Both the position numbers and the translations under genes were made by a program. Below are positions 46,369 through 55,506 of a stretch of 64,000 nt of DNA, in pieces (position 1 is the first letter of the stretch; every line of letters starts with the position of its first letter). Source of the stretch: Prevotellaceae bacterium (GTDB taxonomy: Bacteria; Bacteroidota; Bacteroidia; Bacteroidales; UBA932); the NCBI GenBank assembly GCA_031258195.1, contig JAIRNF010000032.1, positions 34,048-98,047 of the forward strand, written 5' to 3'. The notes beneath the pieces were generated by a model. That model was not told the origin of the DNA and made no database searches. It was given only the letters and a program-made list of their open reading frames with translations.

Positions 46369-47061
46369 TTATTTTGTTTCTTCTTTTACCTTCTTAATAA
46401 GGGCTGCAAAGTAAGCTCTTTTTTTCGGATTTTGCAAGCCCAGTTCTTTATAAACAGCTAATGCCTTATCATAAAATTTCTGTTCAATATATATTTCTGC
46501 TAACGATTCACTGGCAATCCCCTCGGTAGAATTGGCTAGCATGATTTCAGTAACCTCGCTCTCTGGTTCTTTGCGAGGGATAATTTTAGGATTTGCCGAA
46601 ATAAATTTTTCTAATAAATCTTCGTTACTCTCTTTGTTCTCTGTCGCATTTTCGTTTTCTGTTTCCAGAGCAAAGTAGTCGGTTACAACCTCTATAGGAA
46701 TGATGGAGTTTTCTTCTTTATCATTCGTAATGACTTCATTTTCTTCTGTCTCTGGAGTCGGGATATCTATCTCATCGGGCTGGTAGTAGAAAATAGGGTC
46801 TAGGTCGTCGTCTTTTTCAGCAAGAGGTTTTTCTATAAATAAATAGCTGTATAGCTGTCCCCTGTTAACGGTATGAGCGGCGGTAACTGGTAGTAGGCTG
46901 ATAAATAGCTCCTCGTCAAATGTTTTTAAAACCTTTAACCTCAGCTGGTAGGCAATAGAACACCAAGGATATTCACTAATTAGCGCATCAAGTTTCGGCA
47001 GCAGTTCAAGATCGGGCTGCCTGTTCTGTTGCATTAGCTGTATTATTTCGTTGGCTTGCAT
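46369..47061 (-). CDS. hypothetical helical (TPR-like) cytoplasmic protein
   Basis: Unrecognised beyond its context; such a gene lies between lptE and secG in many Bacteroidales. 230 residues without signal peptide. An N-terminal helical part (EIIQLMQQNRQPDLELLPKL, YPWCSIAYQLRLKVL) is followed by a long acidic, Asn/Glu-rich linker (about 75-165) and a C-terminal TPR-like pair (SLAEIYIEQKFYDKALAVYKEL, KRAYFAALIKKV). Probably a scaffold. It starts 8 nt after lptE. Confidence 0.7.
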   Translation of the reverse strand: MQANEIIQLMQQNRQPDLELLPKLDALISEYPWCSIAYQLRLKVLKTFDEELFISLLPVTAAHTVNRGQLYSYLFIEKPLAEKDDDLDPIFYYQPDEIDIPTPETEENEVITNDKEENSIIPIEVVTDYFALETENENATENKESNEDLLEKFISANPKIIPRKEPESEVTEIMLANSTEGIASESLAEIYIEQKFYDKALAVYKELGLQNPKKRAYFAALIKKVKEETK

Positions 47062-47069
47062 TTACTTTA

Positions 47070-47597
47070 CTACCAGTTTGCGGCGGAGGCGTTAAAAATA
47101 TCTTCGGTTAGCTTTTCTATAATCTCTTCAACTAAACCGCTTTCTGCACTGGCAAAAGAGGTCGTTGTTTCGTATTCAGCATACTGAGAAAAGGTTTTGT
47201 CGAAGCTGGTGGCATCGTCGTACCTGTTTCTAAATATTACTTTTATAGTTATAGTTAAGCGTTCTTTTGCCGCTAAATCATCAGAAGTAATAGCTACCGG
47301 ACCATGAATATAGCTTACTACTTGTCCCTCGAAAGCAAAATCGCCTTCAGCTTGTATTAGTGAAAGGCGCGTTTGTTTAAGGAATCGGTCTTTCAGTTCT
47401 TCGGTTAGCCTATTGGTAAGACCCGGCAAAGTTGCTTCTTGTGCCATGTTAGAAAAATTTGCTACGCTAAACGTTTTTGCTTCGGGCGGAATAGATGCCC
47501 CTGTAAACGAATAAAACCAGCAACCCGATAGGCTTGTAAGGCATAAGAGAATGGTGCATAGTTTAACAATGTTAATGGCAGAGAATCTAACGTTCAT
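47070..47597 (-). CDS. lptE: LptE family lipoprotein
   Basis: The outer-membrane lipoprotein that plugs LptD for lipopolysaccharide insertion. 175 residues. Lipobox LSGC puts the lipidated Cys at 26. SIPPEAKTFSVANFSNMA and PGLTNRLTEELKDRFL are the conserved Bacteroidota LptE elements, and the rest is a two-layer alpha/beta fold ending DIFNASAANW. Cotranscribed with the sigma-54 regulator upstream (7 nt gap) and TPR and secG genes downstream. Confidence 0.88.
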   Translation of the reverse strand: MNVRFSAINIVKLCTILLCLTSLSGCWFYSFTGASIPPEAKTFSVANFSNMAQEATLPGLTNRLTEELKDRFLKQTRLSLIQAEGDFAFEGQVVSYIHGPVAITSDDLAAKERLTITIKVIFRNRYDDATSFDKTFSQYAEYETTTSFASAESGLVEEIIEKLTEDIFNASAANW

Positions 47598-47604
47598 AGA
47601 TGCT

Positions 47605-48837
47605 TTACTTAATGTTATATTCTTTGATCTTGCGGTAAAGAGTTCGTTCTGATATGCCTAGCTCTTCGGCAGCCAGCTTTCGCTTTCCGTTATGTTTAGC
47701 CAAGGCTTTGCGAATAAGTTCTGTTTCTTGATCTTGTAACGATAGCGATTCTTCTACAAACTCTTCAGTATCGGTAATATGAGATTGGTTTCCGTCAACA
47801 GGATCAATACTTATAGGGCTAACGATTTTTGTTCCTCTTACTCCGCCGCTATAAGGAGGTTGGTCTACTCCCATATATTGTGCCGATTTACCGTTGATAT
47901 GACTTGTTGCTGTCAGCTCATGAACAATTCTTTTTAAATCGTTCATATCATTTCGCATATCGAAGAGAATTTTGTAGAGAATGTCTCGTTCCGAGGCAAA
48001 CGTGCCATCATCATTCTTTCCTGTGCCTGTATAAAGAGCAGGTAGTTTTTGCATGCTAACATCGGGTAAATAGCGTTGTAGCGTTTCTGCGTTTACTACC
48101 CTCTCATTCTCGATAATAGACAGCTGCTCGGTTACGTTTTTAAGCTGACGTACGTTTCCAGGCCAGTAAAAACTTTCTAGTAGCTGGCGAGCTTCTGCGT
48201 CTAACGAAATGACAGGCATTTGATATTTTTCTGCAAAGTCTGAAGCGAACTTGCGAAATAGCAGGTAAATATCGTCTTTACGTTCGCGAAGAGGTGGTAT
48301 TTGTATTGGAATGGTGTTTAGCCGATAGTATAAATCTTCGCGAAAACGTCCGTTTTGTATTAACTGTGACAAATCGACATTTGTTGCAGCAATGATACGA
48401 ACGTTTGTCTTTTGCACTTTAGACGAGCCGACTTTAATAAATTCCCCTGATTCAAGTACACGTAAAAGTCGTGCCTGAGTGGCTATGGGTAGTTCTGCCA
48501 CTTCGTCCAAAAAAATGGTACCACCATCGGCAACCTCAAAATACCCCTTACGGGTTTCGTGAGCTCCAGTAAAAGAACCCTTTTCGTGTCCGAATAATTC
48601 TGAATCTATCGTTCCTTCGGGTATAGCCCCGCAGTTTACAGCGATATATTGCCCATGTTTACGAGCGCTATATGCGTGAATTACTTTTGGGAACGACTCT
48701 TTCCCTGTTCCGCTTTCGCCTGTAATAAGCACAGAAAGGTCGGTAGGAGCCACTTGGCAAGCAATATCTAATGCCCGGTTTAATCCGGCAGAATTGCCTA
48801 CTATATCAAATCGTTGTTTTACACTTTGAATATCCAT
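47605..48837 (-). CDS. sigma-54 interaction domain transcriptional activator
   Basis: A bacterial enhancer-binding protein that activates RpoN promoters by ATP-driven remodelling. 410 residues, starting straight with the AAA+ domain: Walker A GESGTGKE (40-47), the sigma-contacting loop GSFTGA (87-92, where GAFTGA is usual), Walker B GGTIFLDEVAELP and RLRVLESGEF. A Fis-type HTH closes the protein (KRKLAAEELGISERTLYRKI). No N-terminal receiver or sensor domain is present, so the activity must be controlled otherwise. First gene of the operon with lptE and secG. Confidence 0.93.
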   Translation of the reverse strand: MDIQSVKQRFDIVGNSAGLNRALDIACQVAPTDLSVLITGESGTGKESFPKVIHAYSARKHGQYIAVNCGAIPEGTIDSELFGHEKGSFTGAHETRKGYFEVADGGTIFLDEVAELPIATQARLLRVLESGEFIKVGSSKVQKTNVRIIAATNVDLSQLIQNGRFREDLYYRLNTIPIQIPPLRERKDDIYLLFRKFASDFAEKYQMPVISLDAEARQLLESFYWPGNVRQLKNVTEQLSIIENERVVNAETLQRYLPDVSMQKLPALYTGTGKNDDGTFASERDILYKILFDMRNDMNDLKRIVHELTATSHINGKSAQYMGVDQPPYSGGVRGTKIVSPISIDPVDGNQSHITDTEEFVEESLSLQDQETELIRKALAKHNGKRKLAAEELGISERTLYRKIKEYNIK

Positions 48838-48984
48838 ATCATCTAAATAATACTGACAAAGTTACAGTTTCTTTTGTATCAACCCAAACAATATTGTTTT
48901 CCGGTAAGTTAATTATCGTTGATTTATATGGAGATTAAAGCAACAGGCTAGGCTGCAAAATGTTTAGAAAAGATGACTTATTGG

Positions 48985-49446
48985 CTATAAATTTTTCAAC
49001 TGCTTAATTAGCTGATTGAAGGTAACTTCTTTAAATTTCAGCTTTTTAGAAAGTAATCCTACGCCTATTTTTATGTAGCCTTCTAGAGTGTATATTTCTT
49101 CTTCGATATCGAAATCATCTTCTATCAAAGCAAATGGATTTTTGAAATATATTTCTAGCTGTAGTTCGTACAGCTGATTTGTATGCGCCGGAATCTTTAG
49201 CGTTTTTGGTAGATTTAGCTCTGCAAATGTATATCCTTTACGATAGATATTGAGTTCAACTTTTTTAAGCTTTAGCGCATGCCCTGTAGGATTATCAACC
49301 GTTGCAGGAATTATGAAAGTTGCTTTACTTCCTTTTACTGATCTTAGCTCTACATCGCCATCATAACTGATATCTACATTGCTTAGATTACCGCAAGAAG
49401 ATAGCAAGAGTAGAAATAAAAATAGTAACCAGTGAGAATGCTTCAT
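48985..49446 (-). CDS. LEA14-like lipoprotein
   Basis: A small exported lipoprotein of unknown function: 153 residues, lipobox LSSC (Cys18). Residues 30-145 look like a LEA14/WHy-type beta sandwich, with VKGSKATFIIPATVDNPTGH, a variation of the N-P-T motif, and KLKKVELNIYRKG. Such proteins may bind membranes or other envelope proteins. Divergent promoter region of 244 nt towards the next gene without further features. Confidence 0.65.
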   Translation of the reverse strand: MKHSHWLLFLFLLLLSSCGNLSNVDISYDGDVELRSVKGSKATFIIPATVDNPTGHALKLKKVELNIYRKGYTFAELNLPKTLKIPAHTNQLYELQLEIYFKNPFALIEDDFDIEEEIYTLEGYIKIGVGLLSKKLKFKEVTFNQLIKQLKNL

Positions 49447-49690
49447 CTGTTTGCAAATAAAATGTTTTGCGAAGGTAGTAAATGGTACTAAAAAATTGTT
49501 GTTTCAGTTATTTTGTGTTGAAAAACTTGTGGTTTATTATTTCTTGGCATTGAATATGATTACTTTTGTGAGTTAAAATAATAGTACACTTTAGCTGAAT
49601 AGCGTATTAATGTTATTGTTTATTAGCTGCATACGTCAAACAAGTTGTCGTTCTGTTTGTTTACTGTGGCAGCTATAAGAACGTTTTAAA

Positions 49691-50151
49691 ATGATTTGTA
49701 TTGATAGTAAATATAAAATAAAGGTTAGTAAAATAATTCTTTTGTTCGTAAGTGCATTTGCATCTTTATTAACTATACCTTTTTGGTCCAAAGAAATAAT
49801 AGAGGATGGAGCAGGTTATTCTTTTGTCCGGTATTTACTGGCTGTACTTATTGCAATACCAGCTTTAATATATTCAATAAAGAAATATAAAAGAACAGCA
49901 TCACGCTTTTATGTGCTGCCTTGCTTTGCTATAGTCGTGGGTTTCTGGATAGTTAGTATGTTTTTTATGCAAAGGCTGCCCGAGTCATTAAACCAAACCA
50001 ATGCTGTTTTTGCTGCAAAGCAAAAAACGAACAGTTTGATGCGAACGAGTCGCAATATGTTTACTACATAGCACATCGTTATGGCGATGGAAATGATTTT
50101 ACTTTTTTTAAAGAAAAACTTGGAGTAAAGCCAGATAGCACTAGCCATTGA
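49691..50151 (+). pseudogene. small membrane protein, frameshifted in an A run
   Basis: Unrecognised. The first 126 codons show three membrane helices (IILLFVSAFASLLTIPF, YLLAVLIAIPALIYSI, VLPCFAIVVGFWIVSMFF) and stop shortly after an A6 run at 50022-50027. With one extra A the frame goes on for 44 more codons (KNEQFDANESQYVYYIAHRY, then GDGNDFTFFKEKLG) to TGA at 50149-50151. The extended tail looks natural, soluble and acidic. Loss of one base in the run, by mutation or in the assembly, is the simplest reading; slippage during expression is possible. Confidence 0.55.
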
Positions 50152-50312
50152 AATTGAGAATGCTCTAATCGCTAAAATTCTAAAATATAATAAGTTGTAT
50201 AAAGCAAATACTATAGGGTATTTGTTTTAGTGCCTTATTGCTATAATACGAAATGCTAGTATAATTGGCAATTTATGCTTAACCTGTTTTAAATTCTTGT
50301 ACGCTGTACTTA

Positions 50313-50905
50313 TTAGCGAAAGAGCAAGTGTTCTACAATTTTTTTAACCTGCTGAAAGGAATTAGCGATAACATCTTCTTCTCCTATCAACATCTTGTGG
50401 TAAATCATATTACTTTTTTCATCTACAATAATACAAGCCGGACAGCCAGTGATGTAGTTTAGCCTATAAAATCGTTATTACTAACAGGATATACCTCATA
50501 AAGGATGTTATATTTCTCGACAGCATCTTCAGCAATCTTTATATCATCTCTAACAAAAGAAATAAATTGGAATTTGGGATTACTTTTAAAGCTATCATAT
50601 AGCATGTTATACTTATCAGAAATACGAGCAAAATTGTTACAACAGTCAAACCAGAAATTTATAATGGTTACTTCGCCTTGCGGTAATTTTTCGGAAATGG
50701 ATATACCATTTAACGAAACGGCAGAAATAGGCAGGTAGGACTTATTCATATTCTCTCGAATAATACTATCTCGTTCATGCCTAAAAGCCAGCTCCAAATC
50801 CCAAGCTTTTGTCGCTGTTATAGAATCTACTTTTTGAGCAAATAATACTTGCGAACACAGGATTAGAAATGTTATACCGAATAATAATTTTTTCATCTTT
50901 TTCAT
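50313..50905 (-). pseudogene. exported thioredoxin-like (TlpA-type) protein, frameshifted
   Basis: A periplasmic or outer-membrane-facing thioredoxin-fold protein. The signal peptide MKKMKKLLFGITFLILCSQ is followed at about residue 60 by SLNGISISEKLPQGEVTIIN and FWFDCCNNF in place of the usual W-C-x-x-C. Translation stops at 50459, but a one-base gain in the T run opposite 50468-50471 continues the fold: NYITGCPACIIVDEKSNMIY, ending LLFR-TAA at 50313. The CC pair and the shifted GCPAC might form disulfides. The gene follows the GG-leader peptide gene by 14 nt on the same strand, so both likely belong together. Confidence 0.65.
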
Positions 50906-50919
50906 TATAATATGAGCAA

Positions 50920-51147
50920 CTAAAATGGGATTTTCCATTCGGGCCATGTAACCGCACAATAATAAGATTTACAGTGTACCTCTTCTACATGATGAGCATC
51001 TCCTTGATAACCCCAGTCACAAAGACACTGTTCGCCAGTCCACCTAAGACCAGTTGGCCATTCACCACCTGTTAGGTGTTTCTTTTCCTCTAAAGAGAGA
51101 ATGCTGCTTTGCTCTATGCTGAGATCATTTAATGCTAATTTTTTCAT
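50920..51147 (-). CDS. GG-leader peptide (RiPP-like precursor), cysteine-rich
   Basis: A 75-residue peptide. Residues 1-28 are a leader of the Bacteroidota type, MKKLALNDLSIE then SLEEKKHLTGG, ending in the double glycine that C39-type peptidase exporters cut. The 47-residue core is Trp/Cys-rich with four Cys (core positions 13, 15, 31, 36) and two His, giving C-x-C and C-x4-C pairs. The start ATG at 51147 is preferred over longer frames because the leader begins exactly there. Likely a secreted bacteriocin-like or signalling peptide, perhaps disulfide-bonded with help from the thioredoxin-like neighbour. No modifying enzyme or exporter is in the window. Confidence 0.65.
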   Translation of the reverse strand: MKKLALNDLSIEQSSILSLEEKKHLTGGEWPTGLRWTGEQCLCDWGYQGDAHHVEEVHCKSYYCAVTWPEWKIPF

Positions 51148-51454
51148 GGTATATGTATATATTTTTATATGTTGCAATACAATAAAAAATGCATTCCATT
51201 TTACATATTTCAAATAAAAAATAACAAAAATATGTAAAAATTTCATCCCATTTGTTCTATTATAACATTATTGTAGAATAAATACAGCAAAACCTATCTC
51301 TTATATAGCATAAGGAGTAGCTGAATAATATGTGTTTCTAATTCATATTGTTCTTGTTTGGCTATCTATTTCCTAATTAAACCAGATTCAAGCTAGCTTT
51401 AGGAAGATATTATCCATGAAAGCCGTTGCCGTCCGATGAAGAACAGGTAAATGA

Positions 51455-51817
51455 AAGCCGCGCGTTTCCGAGCGAAAAACGGGAGCCGCGGTTCGTCTTT
51501 TCAGCCTCGATGTCGAGGCTGAAAAGACCGCAGAGCTCGCCGGCGCCTTGCGTCCGGCCGTAAACGGATTTTATAGTACGCTTTGCGAAGCGGAAAGTCC
51601 GCTTACGAACGGTGAGATCGAGCTTGACGAGAGCCGCTTCGGAGCCCGTAGCATTCGCGGGCTACGCGAAGTAAGACCGGCTAAGTTCCGAGGAGTTCGC
51701 GAGCGTACGTTTCACTCGCGCGTCAACGAGCGCGAGCTTATCGATAGTTACGGAAACAAAAATATTTACCTGACTTTACTCGGAAGCTTTAGAAAAGCTC
51801 CGCTAAAGTTATCTTGA
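51455..51817 (+). pseudogene. IS1595-type transposase remnant with internal deletion
   Basis: GC-rich DNA in an AT-rich surrounding. The open frame after a TGA at 51452 reads RVSERKTGAAVRLFSLDVEA, AELAGALRPAVN, then PLTNGEIELDESRFGARSIRG, which carries the DDE-type DES-FGA signature of IS1595 transposases. It then jumps to AKFRGVRERTFHSRVNE and the family-like end FRKAPLKLS-TGA. The middle of the catalytic domain (roughly 90 residues) is missing, and there is no start codon. Terminal repeats were not found. Its last 29 bases overlap, in antisense, the 3' end of the ATPase gene. Confidence 0.78.
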
Positions 51818-54446
51818 ACCTTAATCTAATAATGCCTTTTACCAGCTCAACTATAGGAAGAGGCGCGATTGATAGCACTACAACCCATATCCATTGTGTA
51901 CTTGTAAGTGTTGTTAGATGGAATAGGTCGTGGAATAGCGGAACTTCTAATAGCGCAATCATTATTGAAAGTACTAAAGCTATTGCCCCTAAAAGATATT
52001 TGTTTGAAAACATATTACGAAATGCCGAATGCGAAGCAGAGCGTACATTAAATACATGCATAATCTGGCTAATGGCAAGCACTTCAAAAGTCATAGTTTG
52101 TGCCGCTTCTATGCTCGACTGTAGTCCTATTCTATACGCAACTAATGATAATAATCCTATCATTGTGCCCTGTAATAGTATTCTCAAAGTAAAGTCACGT
52201 GTCATGATACCCTTTCGCGCATCTATTGGTTTTCGTTTCATACTGTCGGGGTCAGAGGGATCTACGCTAAGAGCAAGTGCGGGCAGGCTGTCGGTTACTA
52301 AATTTATCCATAGTATGTGTATTGGCAACAACGGACTTATCCAGTTGGCAAGAACGGCAACGAAAAGCACCAATATCTCACCGATGTTGGTAGAAAGCAT
52401 AAACTGAATAGCTTTAAGGATATTATCGTAAATTCTTCTACCTTCTTCTACTGCAGTAACTATTGTGCTGAAATTATCATCGGTTAATACAATATCCGAT
52501 GCTTCTTTGGCGACATCTGTTCCGGTAATACCCATAGCGCAACCTATATTTGCCAGCTTAAGGGCGGGGGCGTCGTTAACGCCATCTCCTGTCATGGCAA
52601 CTACGTCGCCCGATTTTTGGAATGCTTTTACAATACGTACCTTATCTTCGGGCGCAACACGCGCATATACCGATATGTCGTGCGATTGGTTGAACAACTC
52701 ATCGTCCGACATTTGCATTAAATCGGAACCTGTAATGGCTCTATCGCCTTCGTTCATAATGCCTGAATCTGTAGCGATAGCCATTGCTGTAATTTTATGA
52801 TCGCCCGTAATCATAACCGGTTTAATGCCGGCGGTACGGCATTTATCAACCGCATCTTTTACTTCGAGTCGCGGAGGGTCTATCATACCCACCATGCCGA
52901 TAAAAGTCAGGTCTTTTTCTAAACCTGCCATTTCATTTGGTTCATGGTCCAGTTCTTTGTATGCCATTGCCAAAACACGTAAAGCGCTTTTAGCCATAGC
53001 AATATTTTCGTTGGCAATGGATTCTTTACTTTTGCCATCAAGAGAGCTAACTTGTCCGTTATCTAAAATAGTTGAACAGCATGTTAGTAGTTCGTCTAAA
53101 CCACCTTTGGTACATACTATGTAGCTATCGTTGTTGATTCGATGAACGGTAGTCATCAGCTTACGTTCGGAGTCGAACGGTATCTCTTTTACACGTGGAT
53201 ATTCGTTATCCAGCTTATTTTTATCAATCGAAAATTTTAAGCCTAAATCAACCAGCGAGGTTTCGGTGGGATCGCCTGTAGTTTTACCATCGTTGGTAAG
53301 GTTGGTATCGTTTGCAAGTATGGCGATCTCTATCAGCTTCTCTCTATCGGTTGACTCTTTTTTTAAAGCGTCCTCTGTGGTAATTGTAGCCCCATTCGTA
53401 TATAGCCTTACAACCGTCATTTTATTTTGCGTAAGCGTACCGGTTTTATCAGAGCAGATTACGGTAGTACTTCCAAGCGCTTCGACAGACGGCAAGGTGC
53501 GAACAATAGCATTTTTCTTTACCAGACGTTGTACCCCTACAGCCAATACAATGGTTGATACAGCAGGCAATCCTTCTGGAATAGCAGCTGCAGCAAGGCT
53601 TACTGCGGTCATAAACATATCAACTACAGGCTTGCCATATAGTAAGCCGATAACAAACAGCAGAGCACATATTGCCAAGGCTGTAATACCAAGCATTTTA
53701 CCAAGTTTGTCAAGCCGTTGTTGTAGTGGCGTTTGTGTATCGGGTACCGATTGTATCATAAAAGCAATCTTCCCGACTTCGGTTTTCATGCCGGTTTCGG
53801 TAACAATTCCCGAACCACGTCCGTAAGAAACAGATCCTGATGCATAAACCATGTTATCTCTATCGCCTAGCGGCGAGTTAAGGTCGTCTATTGGATGGGT
53901 AAACTTTTCTTCGGGAACAGACTCGCCGGTCAACGCCGCTTCCTGTATTTTTAAGTTAATAGCTCCGGTAAGTCGTATGTCGGCGGGAACAGAATCGCCG
54001 GTTTCGAGTACAACTAAATCTCCGGGTACCAGCTCTCGCGAGGTAATTACGCTCATTTGTCCGTCTCTGATTACCTTACAATGCGGAGACGACATTTTTT
54101 CTAGCGCTTCTAATGATCGCTCAGCTTTAGACTCTTGAGCCACACCGATAATAGCGTTCAGAATTACAATGGCAAGAATAATAATGGCATCGGTAAAGCC
54201 CTCGCCGTGTAGGAATCCTATAATCCCTGATATTACTGCTGCAACCAGCAAGACAATTATCATGAAGCTTTTAAACTGTGCCAGGAATTTTATAAAAAGA
54301 CCTTTTTTCTTTTTTTTCTCCAGCTCGTTGTAGCCATATTCGTTATGACGACGTTGAACTTCTTTCGGCGATAAGCCTTTATCAATAGATGTTTTTAGCG
54401 ACTCTGCCAGTTCTTCGGCAGTTTGGGCATAGTATGGTTTTGTCAT
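51789..54446 (-). CDS. calcium-type cation-translocating P-type ATPase
   Basis: A P2-type ATPase, by its layout probably a Ca2+ exporter of the inner membrane. 885 residues: cation-ATPase N-domain, first helices (about 60-100), actuator with LTGES (172-176), the metal-binding PEGLP (290-294), phosphorylated Asp333 in DKTGTLT, TGDHKITA, MTGDGVNDAPALK, and four C-terminal helices with NLVTDSLPALAL. The last seven residues ITLAELF come from the antisense of the IS1595 remnant, so the native C-terminus has been replaced. Single gene with a short upstream gap to a TonB-like gene. Confidence 0.93.
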   Translation of the reverse strand: MTKPYYAQTAEELAESLKTSIDKGLSPKEVQRRHNEYGYNELEKKKKKGLFIKFLAQFKSFMIIVLLVAAVISGIIGFLHGEGFTDAIIILAIVILNAIIGVAQESKAERSLEALEKMSSPHCKVIRDGQMSVITSRELVPGDLVVLETGDSVPADIRLTGAINLKIQEAALTGESVPEEKFTHPIDDLNSPLGDRDNMVYASGSVSYGRGSGIVTETGMKTEVGKIAFMIQSVPDTQTPLQQRLDKLGKMLGITALAICALLFVIGLLYGKPVVDMFMTAVSLAAAAIPEGLPAVSTIVLAVGVQRLVKKNAIVRTLPSVEALGSTTVICSDKTGTLTQNKMTVVRLYTNGATITTEDALKKESTDREKLIEIAILANDTNLTNDGKTTGDPTETSLVDLGLKFSIDKNKLDNEYPRVKEIPFDSERKLMTTVHRINNDSYIVCTKGGLDELLTCCSTILDNGQVSSLDGKSKESIANENIAMAKSALRVLAMAYKELDHEPNEMAGLEKDLTFIGMVGMIDPPRLEVKDAVDKCRTAGIKPVMITGDHKITAMAIATDSGIMNEGDRAITGSDLMQMSDDELFNQSHDISVYARVAPEDKVRIVKAFQKSGDVVAMTGDGVNDAPALKLANIGCAMGITGTDVAKEASDIVLTDDNFSTIVTAVEEGRRIYDNILKAIQFMLSTNIGEILVLFVAVLANWISPLLPIHILWINLVTDSLPALALSVDPSDPDSMKRKPIDARKGIMTRDFTLRILLQGTMIGLLSLVAYRIGLQSSIEAAQTMTFEVLAISQIMHVFNVRSASHSAFRNMFSNKYLLGAIALVLSIMIALLEVPLFHDLFHLTTLTSTQWIWVVVLSIAPLPIVELVKGIIRLRFKITLAELF

Positions 54447-54521
54447 ATATCTATTCTCTATGAAGTTGATAATGCGGCAATAAACAGATAAGCTATGTAT
54501 AAAGTTGATCGAAAGTAGTAA

Positions 54522-55349
54522 TTACTGTGGAATAAACCTGTACACAATAACACCTTTTTGTTTTTTAGGGGCGGCATAGCTGGCTGTAAAACGAGACGAT
54601 TTTGCAGCTTGTATAGCGGCTGCTTGTAAGTTGGGATCGGCAATAGATTTAGCCTTATCAATTTCGGCACTAACTACATATCCGTTTTGGTTAACCTCTA
54701 TATTTACCGTAATATCGCCGCCTCGCTCGCATTTATACGCCGGATTAGATAGGTATATCGCTCTGCGTCCATCAAGCGTATAGGTGAGCACAGACGGACC
54801 TTGGTAGGTTTCTTGGATTGCAGGCGGTGTCTCTGTTTGAACTGGAACAGAATTGTCGGTCGTTTGCAGCTCTTCCATCATTCTGCGGTTGGCATCCATT
54901 CGCTCTTGCAGCTGCCGTGCCTCTTCATATACCGAGTTATTTATGCCTTTAGAATCTATTAAAGTTGAGGTGGGTTGGTCTTGGGTATTTACCACTACAT
55001 TTCTTACAGATGTAGATGGGCGAGTTTCTCGTAAAAGTGCTTCTACTTCTTCCTCTAGCCGTTCGCAATGTGTTTCTTCAACTTCAGGCTCTACTACTAC
55101 CTCGTCATCTAGCAGGCTAAGAATTGAGAAGTTGTAAGTTTCGGCAGTAGCCGCCGAAATCTTATAGGCTAATAGGAATATGGTTAAGAGCATAGTAACG
55201 ATAATAGCCACGTAAATACCAATACGGTATTTTGTTAAGATACCTTTAAGCGTTCTTGCCTCTAGTAGTTCGGGCGAATAGGACGATTCATCGCTATGGT
55301 AACCGATCTCGTTGGAAGTTTGAGCTATATGTTCGTTTAGGCTTATCAT
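54522..55349 (-). CDS. TonB-like energy transducer protein
   Basis: A TonB-family protein that could transmit the proton-motive force to outer-membrane receptors. 275 residues: a cytoplasmic N-terminus of about 45 residues, one membrane helix (IGIYVAIIVTMLLTIFLLAYK, about 43-63), an acidic region with EEVEALLRE, a Gln/Pro-rich spacer and a C-terminal TonB-like domain (about 195-275) with GDITVNIEVNQNGYVVSAEI and AIQAAKSSRFTAS. No exbB or exbD is nearby. The long cytoplasmic N-terminus is unusual for TonB. Confidence 0.78.
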   Translation of the reverse strand: MISLNEHIAQTSNEIGYHSDESSYSPELLEARTLKGILTKYRIGIYVAIIVTMLLTIFLLAYKISAATAETYNFSILSLLDDEVVVEPEVEETHCERLEEEVEALLRETRPSTSVRNVVVNTQDQPTSTLIDSKGINNSVYEEARQLQERMDANRRMMEELQTTDNSVPVQTETPPAIQETYQGPSVLTYTLDGRRAIYLSNPAYKCERGGDITVNIEVNQNGYVVSAEIDKAKSIADPNLQAAAIQAAKSSRFTASYAAPKKQKGVIVYRFIPQ

Positions 55350-55474
55350 TTAGGCGCAAAGTTATTAAATCTGCGAATGATGTAAAATCATTCAACAAGA
55401 AATAAGAGCATATTGTTAGTATTTATGTTGACATTCAACATAGTTTAACACTCCGTAAGTAAAAGAATTAATAC

Positions 55475-55482
55475 TACTTTTG
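55475..55482 (+). promoter_or_regulatory. TAnnTTTG promoter box before cysS
   Basis: TACTTTTG fits the -7 box; the ATG lies only 25 nt downstream, giving a very short leader. Confidence 0.4.
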
Positions 55483-55506
55483 TAAAAAGTACAATAGGTA
55501 ATAGCA

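Noticed and set aside
50015..50060. Programmed -1 frameshift at the A6 run in the membrane-protein gene
   Set aside because: The run would allow slippage, but no downstream pseudoknot or hairpin is evident and three other genes show the same one-base losses, so indel is the better explanation.
53266..53826. Long plus-strand frames antisense to the P-type ATPase gene (also antisense to groEL and helicase genes)
   Set aside because: They are shadows of well-conserved coding sequences with intact motifs.
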